Shown here in pieces: positions 56,618-64,000 of a stretch of DNA of 64,000 nt. A model generated the notes under the pieces. That model saw nothing but the letters and a program-made list of their open reading frames with translations, ran no database searches and was not told where the DNA came from. Origin of the DNA: Gaiellasilicea sp963829845 (lineage in GTDB: Bacteria > Actinomycetota > Thermoleophilia > Gaiellales > Gaiellaceae); NCBI GenBank assembly GCA_963829845.1, contig CAWHKD010000012.1, positions 124,001 through 188,000 on the forward strand, in the 5' to 3' direction. The first letter of the stretch is position 1; each line of letters begins with the position of its first letter. The translations under genes and the position numbers were made by a program.

Positions 56618-56752
56618 GTGAAGCGCACCTACCAGCCCAACGTCCGCCGCCGCAAGCGCAAACACGGCTTTCGCGCGCGGATGTCGACGCGTGCCGGGCA
56701 GGCGATCCTCAAGCGCCGCCGGGCCAAGGGCCGCAAGCGGCTCTCCGCCTGA
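56618..56752 (+). CDS. rpmH: ribosomal protein L34
   Basis: 44 residues, strongly basic: MKRTYQPNVRRRKRKHGFRA, RMSTRAGQAILKRRRAKGRK, RLSA. Complete and of normal length, part of the large ribosomal subunit. Start GTG 56618. Marks the rightward side of the origin, followed by rnpA as in nearly all bacteria. Confidence 0.97.
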   Translation: MKRTYQPNVRRRKRKHGFRARMSTRAGQAILKRRRAKGRKRLSA

Positions 56753-56775
56753 GCTCGCCGGACTATCCTCGCATC

Positions 56776-57129
56776 GTGCAGCGCCGTCACCGCCTGTCCC
56801 GCTCGCGGGACTTCGACGCCGTCTATCGCAGCGGCCGCTCGGCATCGACGCGTTTCCTCGTCCTCTACTGGTTCCCGCGCGAAGAGTCCGGCGAGTTCGG
56901 CGAGCCGCGCCTCGGCTTGGCCGTGCCGAAGTCGGTCGGAAACGCCGTCGTCCGCAACCGGGTCAAACGCCAGCTGCGCGAGACCTGGGCCGAGTTGGCC
57001 GGGCGTGCCCGCCCCGGACACGACTACGTGCTCGTCGCCCGACCTGGGCTGGCAGAGCCGGCCGACACACGCGGGCACGAGTGGCTCGCCGAGCGGGTGA
57101 CCGAAGTGCTCGACAAGGCTGCTGCATGA
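56776..57129 (+). CDS. rnpA: ribonuclease P protein component
   Basis: Protein subunit of the tRNA 5'-processing enzyme, 117 residues. MQRRHRLSRSRDFDAVYRSG, LGLAVPKSVGNAVVRNRVKR (RNR motif that binds the RNA), and DYVLVARPG. Start GTG 56776. Overlaps yidD by ATGA at its end. The C-terminal RGHEWLAERVTEVLDKAAA helix is slightly longer than in model organisms. Confidence 0.94.
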   Translation: MQRRHRLSRSRDFDAVYRSGRSASTRFLVLYWFPREESGEFGEPRLGLAVPKSVGNAVVRNRVKRQLRETWAELAGRARPGHDYVLVARPGLAEPADTRGHEWLAERVTEVLDKAAA

Positions 57130-57401
57130 GCGGCGCGGGCGTGACGGAGCCCCCCAAGAGCAGAGGCGATGGCTTCGCCGTCGCCGATGCGGGGAAGTAC
57201 CTGGGCATCGGCCTCGTCTACGCCTGGCGGTACACGTTCGGGCTGCTGACGCCTCCGAACACGTGCAAGTACCACCCGAGCTGCTCCCAGTACGCGCTCG
57301 ACGCGCTGCATCGTTACGGCCTCGTCAAGGGCTCGCTCAAGGCCGGTTGGCGCCTGCTCCGCTGCCACCCGTGGAGTCACGGCGGAGTCGATCCGGCGTG
57401 A
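57126..57401 (+). CDS. yidD: membrane protein insertion efficiency factor YidD
   Basis: 91 residues. IGLVYAWRYTFGLLTPPNTC, KYHPSCSQYALDALHRYGLV and GWRLLRCHPWSHGGVDPA give the three conserved cysteines of the family. Assists YidC at the inner membrane. Encoded between rnpA and yidC, with GTGA overlap into yidC. The first 18 residues (SGAGVTEPPKSRGDGFAV) are an extra hydrophilic lead. Confidence 0.94.
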   Translation: MSGAGVTEPPKSRGDGFAVADAGKYLGIGLVYAWRYTFGLLTPPNTCKYHPSCSQYALDALHRYGLVKGSLKAGWRLLRCHPWSHGGVDPA

Positions 57402-58228
57402 TCATCGCCGGCATCCTCACCCCGCTCGAGGACCTGCTCACGTGGGTGCTCACGCACCTGCACGACTCGGTCGGGCTCACCTGGGCCTGGTCGATCGTAG
57501 GCCTCGTCGTGATCGTCCGGATGCTGCTCGTGCCGCTGACGGTCAGGCAGATCCACTCGATGCAGAACCTGCAGGCGCACGCACCGGAGATGAAGGCGAT
57601 CCAGCAGAAGTACAAGCACGACAAGCCGCGGATGAACCAGGAGATGATGGCCTTCTACAAGGAGAACCAGATCAACCCGGCCGCGTCGTGCCTGCCGATG
57701 CTGGCCCAGTTCCCGATCTTCATCGCCCTCTTCTTCGTCCTCCGCGACTTCAAGGACGAGATCCTGCCGATGTTCCCCGACTCCTCCCTCGAGTGGCTCG
57801 GGCTGATCAACATCACCGAGGACACGAAGGTTGGCTGGGGCCCGCTGCTGATCGTGCTCTATGCGATCAGCCAGTTGACCTCGTCCTATCTGATGTCCCA
57901 GAACATGCAGCCGGCTCAGCGCGTGATGCTGCTCGTCCTGCCGATCGCCTTCATCCCGTTCGTCCTCAACTTCCCGTCGGGCCTGATGCTCTACTGGCTG
58001 ACCACGAACCTGTGGACGACCGGCCAGGGCTTGATCACGAGGCGCTTGACGCCGAAGCCGCAACCACCGCCGAAGAAGAGCTCGCGGACGCCCCCGAAGG
58101 CAGAGGTGGAGGCCGCTGCCGCGGCGCAGGCGGCGCAGGCGGCCCAGCCGGCCGCCGAGAAGAAGCCGGCCGCGGCGCCGCCGCGCGTCCGCAAGGTGAA
58201 GCGGAAGAAGGGCGGCTCGCGCAGGTGA
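57398..58228 (+). CDS. yidC: membrane protein insertase YidC/Oxa1
   Basis: 276 residues. A short N-terminus without the large periplasmic domain of Gram-negative YidC; five membrane segments (VGLTWAWSIVGLVVIVRMLL with the hydrophilic-groove Arg, FPIFIALFFVLRDF, GPLLIVLYAISQLTSSYLM, VMLLVLPIAFIPFVLNFP, GLMLYWLTTNLWT). A basic, Ala/Pro-rich tail (KKPAAAPPRVRKVKRKKGGS) resembles ribosome-binding tails. Start GTG 57398. Confidence 0.95.
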   Translation: MIIAGILTPLEDLLTWVLTHLHDSVGLTWAWSIVGLVVIVRMLLVPLTVRQIHSMQNLQAHAPEMKAIQQKYKHDKPRMNQEMMAFYKENQINPAASCLPMLAQFPIFIALFFVLRDFKDEILPMFPDSSLEWLGLINITEDTKVGWGPLLIVLYAISQLTSSYLMSQNMQPAQRVMLLVLPIAFIPFVLNFPSGLMLYWLTTNLWTTGQGLITRRLTPKPQPPPKKSSRTPPKAEVEAAAAAQAAQAAQPAAEKKPAAAPPRVRKVKRKKGGSRR

Positions 58229-58932
58229 GCGAGATCGCGATCGAGATGACGGGCGAGACGGTCGGGGAGGCGAAGTGGGCCGCGCTCCGCGAGCTCGAGC
58301 GGATGCGGCCCGGGCTCGACAAGGAGGCTGTTCGGTTCCAGGTCGTCAGCGAGGGCGAGCGGGGCCTGCTCGGCGTCGGCTACGAGCCGGCGCGCGTGAT
58401 TGCGTCCGTCGACGAGAATTCGGCGCCGGTTCGTGAGTCACACGAGCCGACCGTCCCTCGCGACGGCGAGAGCGCCGACGCCGCCAGGTTGCGCGAGGTC
58501 GTCGAGCGAATCGCCTACGAGATCGGCGTGCGCTGCACCGTCGAGATCGAGGAGGCCGACGACGAGATCCGCGTCGTCTGCGAAGGCGATGAGCTCGGGA
58601 TGCTGATCGGCCGCCACGGGCAGACGATCGACGCGATCCAGTACCTCGCGAACGCGATCGTCTTCCGCGGCCGCTACGAGGAGCGCAAGCCGCTGATCGT
58701 CGACGCAGCCGGATATCGCGACCGGCGCCAGGCGACCCTCGACGCACTCGCGATCCGGATGGCCGAGCAGGCCTCGGCGACCGGGCAGCGCGTCGCGCTC
58801 GAGCCGATGACGGCGGTCGAGCGGAAGATCGTCCACGAGAAGCTGAAGGACGACCCCGAGATCGAGACGGCGAGCGAGGGCACCGAGCCGAACCGCTTCG
58901 TCGTCATCTACCCGCGCCACGTCGACATCTGA
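58225..58932 (+). CDS. jag: Jag/KhpB RNA-binding protein
   Basis: 235 residues: Jag_N domain (EMTGETVGEAKWAALRELER, GLLGVGYEPARV), KH domain (CTVEIEEADDEIRVVCEGDE with GMLIGRHGQTIDAIQYLAN) and R3H domain (AVERKIVHEKLKDDPEI, RFVVIYPRHVDI). Regulates RNA linked to cell division and cell wall growth, often with KhpA. Overlaps yidC by GTGA. Confidence 0.93.
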   Translation: MSEIAIEMTGETVGEAKWAALRELERMRPGLDKEAVRFQVVSEGERGLLGVGYEPARVIASVDENSAPVRESHEPTVPRDGESADAARLREVVERIAYEIGVRCTVEIEEADDEIRVVCEGDELGMLIGRHGQTIDAIQYLANAIVFRGRYEERKPLIVDAAGYRDRRQATLDALAIRMAEQASATGQRVALEPMTAVERKIVHEKLKDDPEIETASEGTEPNRFVVIYPRHVDI

Positions 58933-58957
58933 CCTCCTCGAGCGCTGGCTCACCGGC

Positions 58958-59512
58958 GTGCTGGCGACACCCGGCCTGACAGCCCTGAAAGATCCGCGAG
59001 AGGCGCGGCGCGCCCTGCTCGAGGACGCCCTCGCCGGGCTCGAGCTCGTGCAGCGCTTCGACGGCCCGATCGTCGACGTCGGCAGCGGCGGCGGCACGCC
59101 CGGAATCCCGCTTGCTGCCTCGCTGCCGGGGCGCGAGGTGACGCTGCTCGAAGCGGAGCGGCGCAAGACCGAGTTCCTCGAGCAGTGGACGGGTGAGTTG
59201 GCGAACCTCCGCGTCGTGTGGGGACGAGCCGAGGAGCAGTCGAACGAGGTGTTCGGCGTCGCCGTCGCCAAAGCGCTCGCGCCCCCGCCCGTGGCGGCCG
59301 AATGGTGTCTCCCACTCGTGCGCGAGGGCGGCGCGGCGATTCTCTGGGTCGGGCCGTCCGCCGACGCCTCTGCGGTCGCGCATGTGGCCGGGAAGCTCGC
59401 GGGCGAGATCGAGCCAGCCCCAGCTGGATTCATCGTGATCAGGAAGACGGGCCCGACGCCGACCGGTTTTCCGCGGAGGCCTGGCGTCGCCAAGAAGCGC
59501 CCCCTCGCCTAG
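58958..59512 (+). CDS. rsmG: 16S rRNA m7G527 methyltransferase RsmG
   Basis: 184 residues. Methyltransferase motif I VDVGSGGGTPGIPLAASLPG, motif II VTLLEAERRKTEFLEQW, and VWGRAEEQ, VAKALAPPPVAAEWCLPLVR. Shorter than the usual 200-215: the N-terminal helices are trimmed and no start lies upstream in frame, although matching sequence (DLLERWLTG) runs back into the end of jag. The true start may be non-standard or a base may be wrong. GTG 58958 is the first standard codon. Confidence 0.88.
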   Translation: MLATPGLTALKDPREARRALLEDALAGLELVQRFDGPIVDVGSGGGTPGIPLAASLPGREVTLLEAERRKTEFLEQWTGELANLRVVWGRAEEQSNEVFGVAVAKALAPPPVAAEWCLPLVREGGAAILWVGPSADASAVAHVAGKLAGEIEPAPAGFIVIRKTGPTPTGFPRRPGVAKKRPLA

Positions 59513-59843
59513 GGCGCCGCCGCGGCGTACCGCAGCCGCATGCCGCTGAACTCGAGCGTCGAGGCCGCGACGTCGTTCCAGAGCGGCCAGAGGTTCGGCA
59601 GCGCGCGAAGTTCGATCTCCGCCCGTCCGGTCGAGCCACGATGCCTCGAGGACATGCACGCGGAGCGACTCGCCGAGCAGTCGCTTCGCGTCCTCGGGCG
59701 ACGTGTGCTCGTCGGCCCAGAACGTGCCGCGCGGGCAGTCGCGCGGGAACCAGTAGAGCGGCAGATGGCGCTTGCGGCTCGCGCTCCGCCGCGGTGGTGC
59801 TGACGTGAGGCTCGAAGTGCTCGATGTCGGGGTTTTCGCTCAC
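59509..59843 (-). CDS. conserved hypothetical protein, frame-disrupted (DUF6886-like?)
   Basis: About 110 residues when pieced together. From GTG 59843: SENPDIEHFEPHVSTTAAER, then in another frame HLPLYWFPRDCPRGTFWADE and RLLGESLRVHVLEASWLDRT, and finally RAEIELRALPNLWPLWNDVA and LEFSGMRLRYAAAAP before TAG 59509-59511. At least two shifts (near 59775 and 59640). The WFPRDCPRGTFW block recalls DUF6886 proteins from memory only. Function unknown. Its end overlaps the rsmG stop. Confidence 0.5.
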
Positions 59844-59938
59844 GTGCCAGAGCGCGTGCGGGACCTTCGTTTCGGTACGGCGGTGCGGGCCCCCTCACGG
59901 GTCCGAGAATAGTCCGACGCCGTCTCTAGACTCGCAGC

Positions 59939-60694
59939 GTGCCCGGCACTATCTACGCGATCGCGAACCAGAAAGGCGGCGTCGGCAAGACGACGACCGC
60001 CGTCAACCTCGCCGCCTGCCTCGCCGAAGCGGGCGAGCAGGCACTGCTCGTCGACCTCGACCCGCAGGCGAACGCGACCTCCGGGCTGGGCGAGAAGGCG
60101 AACGGGACCTCGAGCTACGACCTGCTCGACGGGGCGCCCGTCGCCGAGATCGCGCGTCCGACCCGGTTCGTGAATCTCGAGCTCGTGCCCGCGAAGCCCG
60201 CCCTCGCCGGCGCCGCGGTCGAGCTCTCCGAGCATCCGGACGGCGAGCGCTACCTGCAGGGCTCGCTCACCGGGGCCCGCGACCGCTACGGCTACGTCTT
60301 CCTCGACTGTCCTCCGTCCTACGGGCCGCTGACGGTCAACGCCCTGGCCGCTGCCGATCGCGTGATCGTGCCGGTCCAGGCCGAGTACTACGCCCTGGAG
60401 GGGCTGTCGCAGCTGCTCGGCTCGATCGAGCTCGTCAAGGCGCGGCTCAACCCGCGCCTCGGCATTGCCGGGATCCTCCTGACGATGGTCGACGGCCGCA
60501 CCCGGCTCGCCGCCGAGGTCGAGGCCGAAGTGCGCCGACACTTCGGCGAGCTCGTCTTCAGGACGACCGTGCCGCGCTCGGTGCGCCTCGCCGAGGCTCC
60601 GAGCCACGGTCTCCCTGCGATCGCGTACGACCGCCGCTCCTCCGGGGCCGAGGCGTATTGGAAGGTGGCGATGGAGCTTGTCGAGCGCGCCTAG
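59939..60694 (+). CDS. parA: chromosome partitioning ATPase ParA (Soj)
   Basis: 251 residues. Deviant Walker A NQKGGVGKTTTAVNLAACLA, Walker A' LLVDLDPQANATSGLG, Walker B YVFLDCPPSYGPLTVNAL, and VPRSVRLAEAPSHGLPAIAY. No N-terminal DNA-binding extension, so it is the small chromosomal type. With ParB it moves newly copied origins apart. GTG 59939 start. Overlaps parB. Confidence 0.95.
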   Translation: MPGTIYAIANQKGGVGKTTTAVNLAACLAEAGEQALLVDLDPQANATSGLGEKANGTSSYDLLDGAPVAEIARPTRFVNLELVPAKPALAGAAVELSEHPDGERYLQGSLTGARDRYGYVFLDCPPSYGPLTVNALAAADRVIVPVQAEYYALEGLSQLLGSIELVKARLNPRLGIAGILLTMVDGRTRLAAEVEAEVRRHFGELVFRTTVPRSVRLAEAPSHGLPAIAYDRRSSGAEAYWKVAMELVERA

Positions 60695-61517
60695 ACGTGG
60701 CCTGGGCCGCGGCCTCGAGGTTCTGATCGGTGGCGGCGAGAGCTCGATCACCGAGCTCGCGCAGCTGCCGGTCGACGCGATCCACGCGAACCCACGCCAG
60801 CCGCGCCGCCGCTTCGAGCCGGAGGCAACCTCCGGCCTTGCAAGCTCGATCAAACAGCAGGGCCTGCTGCAGCCGGTCGTCGTGCGCCCGCGCGCGGCCG
60901 GCGGCTACGAGCTGATCGCCGGAGAGCGCCGCTGGCGTGCGGCGCGCGAGGCCGGGATCGAGCTGCTCCCTGCGCTCATCCGCGAGGCCGACGACCGTGA
61001 CACGCTCCTGCTCGCGCTCGTCGAGAACGTCGCCCGAGAGCAGCTCTCTCCGGTCGAGGAAGCGCGCGCGTACGCCGCGCTCGTGGACGAGTTCGAGCTC
61101 TCGCTCGGCGACGTCGCCGAACGAGTCGGGCGCTCGAAATCGTCGGTCTCGAACCGGCTGCGGCTGCTCGAGCTGCCCGAGGAGGTGCTCTGGATGGTCG
61201 CACGCGGCGAGCTGACGGAGGGCCACGCGCGCGCCGTACTCTCGCTGCCCGACCACGACGCGCGCAAGAAGCTCGCAAAGCGGATCGCCCGGGATGGGAT
61301 GTCGGTTCGCGCGGCGGAGAAGGCTGCGCAGGACGGTGGTGCGGCTCGGCGCCCTCGCTCCGCCCCGGCGATCGATCCGGCACTCGCGGAGCGTGCCCGC
61401 GGCGCCGCGGAGCGGCTGACCGGTCTTCCCGCGCGGGTCAGCGCCGGCAAGCTCGAGATCCATTTCGGCGAGGAGCTGCGGCTCGAGGAGCTCGTCGAGG
61501 TGCTCGAGTCTCTGTAA
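60678..61517 (+). CDS. parB: chromosome partitioning protein ParB
   Basis: CTP-dependent centromere clamp, 279 residues. N-terminal ParA-contact RRGLGRGLEVLIGG; ParB/Sulfiredoxin motifs IHANPRQPRRRFEP, GLLQPVVVRPR, GYELIAGERRWRAAREAGI (CTP-binding GERRxRA); HTH LSLGDVAERVGRSKSSVSNR; C-terminal dimer domain GKLEIHFGEELRLEELVEVL. Start TTG 60678 inside parA gives the family N-terminus. I saw no parS site (GTTTCACGTGAAAC-like) in the window. Confidence 0.95.
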   Translation: MSSAPRRGLGRGLEVLIGGGESSITELAQLPVDAIHANPRQPRRRFEPEATSGLASSIKQQGLLQPVVVRPRAAGGYELIAGERRWRAAREAGIELLPALIREADDRDTLLLALVENVAREQLSPVEEARAYAALVDEFELSLGDVAERVGRSKSSVSNRLRLLELPEEVLWMVARGELTEGHARAVLSLPDHDARKKLAKRIARDGMSVRAAEKAAQDGGAARRPRSAPAIDPALAERARGAAERLTGLPARVSAGKLEIHFGEELRLEELVEVLESL

Positions 61518-61541
61518 GACGCCGCATTTTCAGGCAAGGTC

Positions 61542-61558
61542 GGCCGCCGCAGGCGGCC
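61542..61558 (+). terminator. hairpin after parB
   Basis: GGCCGCC, loop GCA, GGCGGCC: a strong 7-base GC stem 25 bases after the parB stop. CTTC follows rather than a T run, so it may stabilise the message or need Rho. Its right arm merges with a dispersed repeat. Confidence 0.5.
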
Positions 61559-61598
61559 CTTCAGGGATCTTGCGCGAACGAGATCCGCTTCCGCGGAT
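61550..61598 (+). repeat. dispersed repeat, copy B (matches 24985-25034)
   Basis: Contains CTTCAGGG, TCTTGCGCGA and GATCCGCTTCCGCGGAT in the same order as copy A on the opposite strand. The last block folds as ATCCGC, TTCC, GCGGAT. It lies between parB and tRNA-Ile. The two copies differ by a few bases and short gaps but keep the hairpin, with a C to T difference inside the loop only. Confidence 0.7.
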
Positions 61599-61620
61599 GT
61601 CGTTCCTGCGCCAGAAGATA

Positions 61621-61694
<74 letters not shown>

Positions 61695-61719
61695 GCAGAG
61701 GGCGATTGTAGCCAGCGGC

Positions 61720-61968
61720 TCAGTGGACGAGGCGCGTGCGGCGGACGTAGTCCTCGACGGCGAGCAGGAAGTTCGCGTCATTGGCGATCTCGGCGATCGT
61801 CCCCTTGGTGCGGTCGTCGAGGTCGTCGTCGTGACGCAGATTGGCGATGAACGGCGCCAGCGTGCCGGCCTGGGACATCGCTGCCATGCGGAGGCAAATC
61901 CGCTTGGTGTGCTCGTCCTGCGTCACCGCCTCGAGCGACTCGATGTCGTGGACCCACAGATCGACCAT
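61720..61968 (-). CDS. small conserved hypothetical protein
   Basis: 82 residues from ATG 61968: MVDLWVHDIESLEAVTQDEH, then a helical body (RICLRMAAMSQAGTLAPFIA, LDDRTKGTIAEIANDANFLL) ending VEDYVRRTRLVH. Acidic overall, no membrane segment or known motif. The frame continues upstream but without sequence character. Located between tRNA-Ile and the bifunctional nuclease gene. Function unknown. Confidence 0.6.
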   Translation of the reverse strand: MVDLWVHDIESLEAVTQDEHTKRICLRMAAMSQAGTLAPFIANLRHDDDLDDRTKGTIAEIANDANFLLAVEDYVRRTRLVH

Positions 61969-62142
61969 GTCTGGACAACGACGCCGGGCGCGCCGGGGAT
62001 ACGGGGCGTGGGTGCCCGAGCGCTGCGCCGACCTGGAGGATGCCGAGACCGGCGAGCCGATCCGGGTGCCGAACGCAGAGCTCGACGACGGCCGGGATTG
62101 ACTCCGGGAGCGGGTGGCTACACTGAGCGAGAGGCCCTGTCG

Positions 62143-62670
62143 ATGCGAGAGATGGTCATCTACGGCGTCAGCTTCGACATGGTCGGCAAGCAGCCGATCG
62201 TGCTGCTGAAGACGGCTGACGGCAACCGCTTCCTGCCGATCTGGATCGGCCATCCCGAGGCGGCCGCCATTCTCGTCAAGCTCCAGAATGCTGCGTCGGC
62301 AAGACCGATGACGCACGACCTGCTGAACGACGTCGTCGGCCAGCTCGACGCGGAGGTGATCTCGATCGCGGTGACCGAGATGCGCGAGAACACCTACTAC
62401 GCCCGGATCACGCTGCAGCGGAATGGCTCCGAGATCGAGGTCGACTCGCGTCCCTCGGACGCGATCGCGCTCGCCGTTCGCTCCGGCGCGAAGATCTATG
62501 TCGCGGACGAGGTGATCGAGGAGTCGGGCGTCGAGTTCCAGGACGACGCATCAGAGGACCAGGGCGGCGCCGGCGCGCCCCCACTCGCCGACCTCGATCC
62601 GGAGGAGTTCCGCGCCTTTCTCGACTCCGTCTCGCCCGACGAGTTCGCTGCCGACCCGGACGAGAGCTAG
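62143..62670 (+). CDS. bifunctional nuclease family protein (DUF151)
   Basis: 175 residues. The BFN domain covers residues 1-130: LPIWIGHPEAAAILVKLQ, RPMTHDLLNDVVGQLDAEV, YYARITLQRNGSEIEVDSRP and SDAIALAVRSGAKIYVADEV. A Gly/Asp/Glu-rich acidic tail (LDPEEFRAFLDSVSPDEF) follows. Plant and some bacterial members have DNase and RNase activity; the bacterial role is mostly unknown. ATG 62143. Confidence 0.9.
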   Translation: MREMVIYGVSFDMVGKQPIVLLKTADGNRFLPIWIGHPEAAAILVKLQNAASARPMTHDLLNDVVGQLDAEVISIAVTEMRENTYYARITLQRNGSEIEVDSRPSDAIALAVRSGAKIYVADEVIEESGVEFQDDASEDQGGAGAPPLADLDPEEFRAFLDSVSPDEFAADPDES

Positions 62671-62960
62671 CTCTCCTCGCCCCGGGTGACCTCGCGTTTG
62701 GTCAGGTCGAGCAGCTCGGTGTAGATCTCGCGCAGGCCGTCGGCCGAGAGCGGCCCCCTGTTCGCGCGCGTCAGGTACTGGAGCATCCACTCCTCACGCG
62801 CCGGGTCGAGGAAGTCGATCCCCCGCTCCTCCTTCACCCGCTTCAGCCTGGCGACGAGCTTCAGCCGTGCATTGACCGCCTCGACGATCGCGACGTCGTT
62901 GTCGGAGAGCTGCTCGCGCAGTTGCCGGATCAGAGGATCGGTGGAGTCGGGATCTGCCAT
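62667..62960 (-). CDS. chorismate mutase, AroQ type
   Basis: 97 residues, all-helical: DPLIRQLREQLSDNDVAIVE, AVNARLKLVARLKRVKEERG, FLDPAREEWMLQYLTRANRG and LREIYTELLDLTKREV. Rearranges chorismate to prephenate for Phe/Tyr. The expected Arg, Lys and Glu of the active site (R near 26-29, K near 37, E near 50) are present in the right helices. ATG 62960 shares its A with the stop of the L,D-transpeptidase gene, so the two are coupled. Confidence 0.82.
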   Translation of the reverse strand: MADPDSTDPLIRQLREQLSDNDVAIVEAVNARLKLVARLKRVKEERGIDFLDPAREEWMLQYLTRANRGPLSADGLREIYTELLDLTKREVTRGEES

Positions 62961-64000
62961 CACTGATGGACGACCACGGTCGTGCCCTGGCCGTGTGTCC
63001 CAAAGAGCGTAGGTGCGATCCACATCGGGATTCGGACACAACCGTGCGAGGCGGGATACGCGGGGACGGACGGGTAGCCGTGGATCGCGAAGCCGCCCTT
63101 GAAATACAGCGGATACCAGAGCACCCAGTCCCAGCCCGGGACCTTGCGGTACACCTGCCAGCTGCCGAGCGGCGTGTTCCCGGTCGCGCCCGTGGAGACG
63201 TGCACCACCTTCTTCACCCGACCTTCGGCGACGACGAAGAGCACCTGGCGCGTCTTGTCGACTTCGAGGTAATCGCCGCCGTGCAGCGCCCGGGGATCGC
63301 GGCCTGTGCGAGCCGGCGCCAGAGCCAGTCCTCGACCCCTCCCGTCCGCGGCAGGCCACTCACCTTCTGGAAGGCGAGCACGGCCTCGTAGGTGTCCTGG
63401 CCGTAGACGCCGTCCACGCCACGGAGCGCGTAGTTGAGTGCCGCGAGCCTTCGCTCGAGCGCGAGCACGCTCGGGCCGCGGGCGCCGAGGGCGAGCGAGG
63501 GCTGAACGATCTGTGCGGTCAGGGTCCGGCGCACACGCGCGTAGCCCGCACGCGGCGCGGTCGTCAGCTCGACACGGATCGCACCGGGGGCGGCCGTCGG
63601 GATAGGCCCGGGCCGGCTGCGTACGAGGCGCCCGTCGCGGAGGACGCGCACGCGGATCGATCCGGCTCGTCCCGGAACGAGGCTCGGGTTGAGGATCAAT
63701 GCGCCGCCGACGGGTACGACCGCCGGCAGGCGGACGCGCACTTCCGGGCGCAGAGCGATCGTTCGGGCGATCGAGCGCGCTGCGCCGAAGCGAGCGTGGT
63801 AGGGCCCGGGTGAGCGCACGAGGACGCGGGCGCGGAAGCGGCCGCTTGCAGCGACGCGTGAAGAGGTGACGTACGTGTTGCCGCGGTAGATCTGGACGCG
63901 GCCGCCTTGGGCGGGGCGGAGGAGTCCGTTGAGCGGTCGCAGCACCGCCGAAGCGGGCCGTGCGAGGGGCGGTGAGCGAGAGCGTCCTGGTCGAAGCGAC
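62960..64000 (-). CDS. L,D-transpeptidase with peptidoglycan-binding domain, N-terminus beyond window
   Basis: Cell-wall 3-3 cross-linking enzyme (YkuD fold). The catalytic motif is HGYPSVPAYPASHGCVRIPM, with Cys in SHGCVR. The first part in the window is Ig-like beta repeats (RVQIYRGNTYVTSSRVAASG, RVRLPAVVPVGGALILNPSL), then a PG_binding_1 domain (LALGARGPSVLALERRLAAL, DGVYGQDTYEAVLAFQKVSG) and the transpeptidase domain. A frame change near 63280 splits the last two. The frame stays open to the right edge, so the start and signal peptide are missing. Precedes chorismate mutase. Confidence 0.88.
   Translation of the reverse strand, partial: VASTRTLSLTAPRTARFGGAATAQRTPPPRPRRPRPDLPRQHVRHLFTRRCKRPLPRPRPRALTRALPRSLRRSALDRPNDRSAPGSARPPAGGRTRRRRIDPQPEPRSGTSRIDPRARPPRRAPRTQPARAYPDGRPRCDPCRADDRAACGLRACAPDPDRTDRSALARPRRPRPERARARAKARGTQLRAPWRGRRLRPGHLRGRARLPEGEWPAADGRGRGLALAPARTGRDPRALHGGDYLEVDKTRQVLFVVAEGRVKKVVHVSTGATGNTPLGSWQVYRKVPGWDWVLWYPLYFKGGFAIHGYPSVPAYPASHGCVRIPMWIAPTLFGTHGQGTTVVVHQ

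Noticed and set aside
59820..59940. Possible parS site (TCACGTG core at about 59840)
   Set aside because: Only the CACGTG core is present; the flanks do not match GTTTCACGTGAAAC. No convincing parS was found anywhere in the window.

Overview
This window is high-GC bacterial chromosome and, unusually, spans the replication-origin neighbourhood. Most of the 64 kb is protein-coding; no gene-free stretch exceeds 300 bases, the largest being the 296-base gap between dnaA and rpmH. GTG and occasional TTG starts, 4-base start/stop overlaps, a MrfA-type helicase, an ECF42 sigma factor with DGPF partners, the gene order rpmH-rnpA-yidD-yidC-jag-rsmG-parA-parB on one side and dnaA-dnaN-recF-dciA-gyrB-gyrA on the other, and a GyrA quinolone loop like that of Mycobacterium all point to Actinobacteria. 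Several features suggest a deep-branching class such as Thermoleophilia; that assignment is inference. Very frequent single-base frame shifts in 0.07-7.5 kb (and again near 29-32 kb and 59.6 kb) look like assembly errors, because conserved protein sequence continues on both sides of each.

Layout. 0.07-4.9 kb: a secreted glycoside hydrolase, an Hsp20 chaperone, Lon protease and a small membrane protein. 4.9-6.3 kb: secreted M23 peptidase. 6.37-7.5 kb: a zinc unit with a Zur-type operator, a Fur/Zur-family repressor and a ZIP transporter. 7.5-9.4 kb: a TauE/SafE permease split into two half-size genes, and trehalose phosphatase. 9.4-14.5 kb: MFS exporter divergent from an HxlR regulator, a PLP decarboxylase and DNA polymerase X. 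14.5-15.6 kb: polyprenol-phosphate mannosyltransferase and thioredoxin. 15.6-18.6 kb: thiD-thiM-thiE-thiL under a TPP riboswitch. 18.6-20.9 kb: MrfA-like helicase. 21.6-23.6 kb: ECF42 sigma factor with two YCII/DGPF proteins and a matching promoter. 23.6-28.8 kb: sulfur region (homocysteine methyltransferase family, cysteine-free Rrf2 regulator, sulfate ABC importer). 28.8-30.1 kb: type II NADH dehydrogenase.

30-32.4 kb: end-joining enzymes, with LigD polymerase and ligase/phosphoesterase as separate genes. 32.6-34.4 kb: accD-accA. 34.4-37.3 kb: an arginase-fold protein with a zinc ribbon, acetyltransferases and a HAD hydrolase. 37.4-42.3 kb: fatty-acid operon (ECF sigma, fabZ, fabH, fabD, fabG, fabF, no acpP). 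42.3-47 kb: secreted amidase, NfeD/slipin membrane pair and a MerR regulator.

47-61.5 kb: origin block. gyrA, gyrB, dciA, recF, dnaN and dnaA read leftward and rpmH to parB read rightward, with DnaA boxes and repeats between dnaA and rpmH marking the probable oriC. 61.6-64 kb: tRNA-Ile, a bifunctional nuclease, chorismate mutase and an L,D-transpeptidase that runs off the right edge.

The most interesting non-coding signals are: the Zur box with its zinc operon and a look-alike box at 10.89 kb; the ECF42-type promoter; the TPP aptamer ending at the thiD Shine-Dalgarno; a perfect 8-1-8 dyad in the gyrB leader whose half-site recurs in oriC; a structured dispersed repeat present twice; and tandem DnaA-like boxes downstream of accA.
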